The notes under the pieces: generated by a model
Database searches by the model: none
The model's input: the letters and a program-made list of their open reading frames with translations, nothing else
What the model was told of the DNA's origin: nothing
Part shown: positions 56,094-58,382 of the stretch, piece by piece
Layout of the letters: each line of letters begins with the position of its first letter
Numbering within the stretch: the first letter of the stretch is position 1
Source: JBHOQX01 sp042408595
Lineage (GTDB): Bacteria; Chloroflexota; Chloroflexia; Chloroflexales; Roseiflexaceae
Direction of reading: 5' to 3'
DNA length: 58,382 nucleotides
Assembly: GCA_042408595.1 (NCBI GenBank)
Contig: JBHOQX010000038.1
Location: 1 to 58,382, forward strand
Made by a program: the position numbers and the translations under genes

Positions 56094-56840
56094 ATGTCGC
56101 ATCGCATGACCACCATCGCTGGAGCCGCAGCCATCGCGCTGCTCCTCGCTATCGCCGCCGGGCTGGCCGCCGCGCTGTTCGCCCGGCCCGCCGCCGCGCA
56201 GACGGCCCCCACCGCCACCGCGCCCGTCCGCCAGGTGACGGTCGTCGGCCACGGCGAAGCCAAGGCCCGCCCCGACACCGCCACCGTGCAGATCGGCGTC
56301 GAGACCGAGGCCGCCAACGCCAAGGACGCGCTCGCCCAGAACAACAAGGATGCCGCCGCCATTCAGGCCAAACTGAAGTCGCTTGGCGTGGCCGACAAGG
56401 ACATGCAAACGTCCGGCTTCAACATCTTCCCGGTCTACGACCAGAACGGCAAGCAGGTGACCGGTTACCGGGTGAACAACACCCTGAGCGTCAAGATCCG
56501 CGATCTCGACCAGGCTGGCGGGCTGCTGGACGCGGTCGTCAAGGCCGGCGCGAACTCGATCTACGGCATCCAGTTCAGTGTTGAAGATCCGCGCGCGCTG
56601 CAGGACCAGGCGCGCCAGGCGGCGATGCAGGACGCATTGGCCCGAGCGCAGACGCTGGCCAAGGCCGGCGGCGCGGCGGTCAGCGAGGTGCTGGTGATCA
56701 CCGAGAACATCCACGCGCCGCCGATCCCGATGCCGATGGTCGCCGAGGCCAAAGCGCAGAGCGCTGGAGACTCGGTGGCCGTGCAGCCGGGCGAGCAGAC
56801 GATCTCGGCGGACGTACAGGTGACGTACACGTTGAAGTAG
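56094..56840 (+). CDS. Exported SIMPL-domain (DUF541) protein
   Basis: A 248-residue protein with a signal peptide (1-36, AAAIALLLAIAAGLAAALF, cleavage near AAAQ). The SIMPL/DUF541 domain follows: VTVVGHGEAKARPDTATVQI with GVETEA, and DKDMQTSGFNIFPVYDQNGK, which is the family motif. A C-terminal strand pair has YGIQFSVEDPRALQDQARQAA and VITENI. Homologues (BP26/OMP28, YggE) form ring oligomers outside the cytoplasm; YggE reduces oxidative stress effects. GGAGG lies about 9 bp before ATG. A hairpin ends the unit at 56868-56906. Confidence 0.9.
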   Translation: MSHRMTTIAGAAAIALLLAIAAGLAAALFARPAAAQTAPTATAPVRQVTVVGHGEAKARPDTATVQIGVETEAANAKDALAQNNKDAAAIQAKLKSLGVADKDMQTSGFNIFPVYDQNGKQVTGYRVNNTLSVKIRDLDQAGGLLDAVVKAGANSIYGIQFSVEDPRALQDQARQAAMQDALARAQTLAKAGGAAVSEVLVITENIHAPPIPMPMVAEAKAQSAGDSVAVQPGEQTISADVQVTYTLK

Positions 56841-56867
56841 TGTTCGTGGACGAACGACGGAGCGCAG

Positions 56868-56906
56868 GGACGGACGATGGGCGCATCTACGCGCCCTTGT
56901 CCGTCC
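56868..56906 (+). terminator. Terminator after the SIMPL gene
   Basis: GGACGGAC (56868-56875) pairs with GTCCGTCC (56899-56906), with an inner GGGCGC/GCGCCC stem. TTCGTTTT follows. The gap beyond it up to 57281 holds no recognised gene. Confidence 0.65.
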
Positions 56907-57281
56907 TTCGTTTTCGTGATAGACGGCCATATGTAGTGGGGCGGGAGAAGAAGCTTTGCTCCTCACGATCGCTCCGTTGGCACGCGTGCGTGCGCGAAAA
57001 ACGAACGGCGGGGCGGGCCTGCGGCCTGTCACACCGCCCGCGATGCGGGTGGCCGCGTCCGTCTTGTGATAGAGAGCGACGGTGCCTGAACGCTGCGTGC
57101 TGGATGAATTGCCGTGCCGTCTGGCGAAGATCATCCGTTCGGTTTCATCAGCACGAGAAGCGAGCTTCCTCGCGTAGCCAGATGCTTAATGCTGAAGCAG
57201 GCAGCATGGTGTGCATGATTGCATCGCATCGGTATGCGATCCCTTCAACCTGCGATTGCATGCAGCGCGCGTGCTGCGGCA

Positions 57282-57494
57282 TTACCGCAGGTTGCGCAAA
57301 ACATCGAATATCCGGCCCCTCTCGGCGGCAGGTGGCCGCTCCCGCCCGCGCTCGGCGCCGATCGCGGCGGCCAGCGCCGCCCCGCAGTGCGGGCAGACGG
57401 GCTCGCTGGCCGCGATGATAACGAGCACGTGACCAGGATGCGCCGCTACCCGCCAGACATCGCAGATCGCCGGGTCGGGCTGCACCATCCACAC
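57282..57494 (-). CDS. Possible small zinc-ribbon protein, start uncertain
   Basis: A 70-residue frame MWMVQPDPAICDVWRVAAHP, GHVLVIIAASEPVCPHCGAA, ending GRIFDVLRNLR. The CPHCG knuckle and the strand-like VLVIIA suggest a real small protein. No ribosome site is well placed. Upstream in the same frame, PNLSCRNEV is preceded by a TGA, and before that by MTWEQWR with a good AGGAAGAGG site. A second short frame (MALTESVLPQ) stops exactly at the start region. The gene may be frameshifted or start differently. Confidence 0.35.
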   Translation of the reverse strand: MWMVQPDPAICDVWRVAAHPGHVLVIIAASEPVCPHCGAALAAAIGAERGRERPPAAERGRIFDVLRNLR

Positions 57495-57634
57495 CTCATT
57501 GCGGCAGGACAGATTCGGTCAGCGCCATTGTTCCCATGTCATGGCCTCTTCCTTTCTGGCGACCATGGCGGGCGGGCGCCGGCGCGAGACACAGCGCCCG
57601 CCCACCCCACCACCCATCGTCCGTGCGCGCCGCG

Positions 57635-58382
57635 CTACGGCTCGACGATCACCTTCCCGACCATGCCGCTCGATCCGTCGCTCGCGCCGTGGAGCTGGCA
57701 GAAGTAGGCGAACTCGCCCGGCTTGGCGAAGGTGATGCTCTTGGCCGCCCCGGAGCCGAACAGCCCGGTGTCGAACGAGCCGTCCACCGCCGTCGCCGAG
57801 TGCTGCTTCGCGCCGTCGTTCTGCCAGGTGACGGTCGTCCCTGCTTTGATGTTCAGCTCCGCCGGCCCGAACGCGAAGTCCTGCATCGAGACGGTGACGC
57901 CTGGCGGGGCGGCTGCCGGCGCGGCTGTGGGCGCCGGCACGGCCGTGGGGGCGGCTGCCGGCGCGGCCGTGGGCGCCGGCGCGGCTGTGGGCGCGGAAGG
58001 CGAATGCGCTGTGCCCGCACCGGGCGCCGCGGCTGAACCATCCGCGACGATGATTGTGCCGGCCATGCCCTCGCCGCCCTTCCCGCCATGCAGGTCGCAG
58101 TAGTACGGGTAGGTACCGGGCCGGGTGAAGGTGACCTGGAACGTGCCGCCGGCCGTCAGCGTCCCGCTGTCGAACGAGCCGTCGTCGGCGGTAACCGTGT
58201 GCTTGCGCTGGCCGCCGTGGCTCCAGACGACCGTCGCGCCGACCGGCACGGTGATCTTCTTCGGCTCGAAGCGGTTGTCGGCGATCGCCACGGCGACCGG
58301 CGGCGCCGCGGCCGGGGCCGGCGCGGCGGCCGGCGCCGCCGTGGGCGACGCCGGGGCGGACGCCACCGCCGGCAGGTCCCGG
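57635..58382 (-). CDS. Double-cupredoxin protein, 5' end outside the window
   Basis: The frame stays open to the window edge, so the true start and any signal peptide lie beyond. Two plastocyanin-like domains are seen. Domain 1 has VAIADNRFEPKKITVPVGAT, His in KHTVTADDGS, then Cys-His-Met in YYCDLHGGKGGEGM. Domain 2 has VSMQDFAFGPAELNIKAGTT, His in KQHSATAVDG, and FCQLHGASDGSSGM. All type 1 copper ligands are kept in both. A repeated Ala/Pro/Thr linker (TAAPAPTAAPAAAP type) separates them. It is probably a surface electron carrier, like the cupredoxin at 18967-19824 but without an LPxTG end. Confidence 0.85.
   Translation of the reverse strand, partial: RDLPAVASAPASPTAAPAAAPAPAAAPPVAVAIADNRFEPKKITVPVGATVVWSHGGQRKHTVTADDGSFDSGTLTAGGTFQVTFTRPGTYPYYCDLHGGKGGEGMAGTIIVADGSAAAPGAGTAHSPSAPTAAPAPTAAPAAAPTAVPAPTAAPAAAPPGVTVSMQDFAFGPAELNIKAGTTVTWQNDGAKQHSATAVDGSFDTGLFGSGAAKSITFAKPGEFAYFCQLHGASDGSSGMVGKVIVEP

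Overview
The window is about 58 kb of GC-rich bacterial DNA (roughly two thirds G+C by eye), densely coded and almost all chromosomal housekeeping or accessory genes. Zinc-ribbon plus FHA proteins, a zinc-ribbon TPR protein, a NEW3-domain protein followed by an ABC pair, tandem cytoplasmic HtrA-like proteases, a DUF6504 protein and extended -10 promoters of the TGnTAnnAT type together suggest a Chloroflexota genome, possibly the Roseiflexus/Chloroflexales side. This is an inference from gene content; no rRNA, tRNA or other phylogenetic anchor is present.

Layout. 1-2.5 kb: the end of an IS5-type element that appears to interrupt a GAF/LuxR regulator, then a SnoaL-like protein, a membrane protein and a DinB-like protein. 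2.5-6.2 kb: selA, a VapC toxin with a tiny coupled ORF instead of a normal antitoxin, a TPR/zinc-ribbon protein, and a DUF6504 pair behind a promoter that carries a LexA-like palindrome. 6.3-10.3 kb (minus): LtrA, a LuxR-type regulator with a dead receiver, and two HtrA-like proteases. 10.8-22.5 kb: GAPDH, sugar isomerase, YdeI, glmS, an aminotransferase, a cupredoxin with an LPxTG tail, a glycosyltransferase and a glycine-zipper stress protein. 22.8-24.4 kb: a decayed two-domain PPK2 gene. 24.5-31.3 kb: a large STAND-like protein with broken Walker motifs, a zinc-ribbon/FHA protein, WecA-type transferase, upp and an orphan OmpR regulator. 31.3-36.7 kb: tig-clpP-clpX (minus) divergent from rplY, then a 14-codon gene with its own consensus promoter and alternative RNA pairing, and a LysM protein. 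36.7-43.7 kb: an S9 peptidase, a P-type ATPase homologue lacking nearly all catalytic residues, TrkA, Nudix and FolK. 43.7-58.4 kb: aldehyde dehydrogenase, sigma factor, NEW3/ABC operon, a double thioredoxin, Hsp20, P5C dehydrogenase, esterase, VOC, SIMPL and a cupredoxin running off the end.

Two results stand out. First, three promoters (sigma factor, double thioredoxin, hsp20) share four CTWAY boxes at exact 11-bp steps, with a -10 element 15 bp after the start of the last box. This is the layout expected for an OmpR/PhoB-family activator and suggests a small stress regulon. Second, a minus-strand unit at 35.8-36.0 kb has a TTGACA-17-TATAGT promoter, a strong Shine-Dalgarno site and a 14-aa ORF. 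Three alternating complementary copies of a 10-nt element there could form mutually exclusive hairpins that hide or free the ribosome site. The window is also rich in proteins that keep a fold but lose catalysis (P-type ATPase, STAND NTPase, receiver domain).
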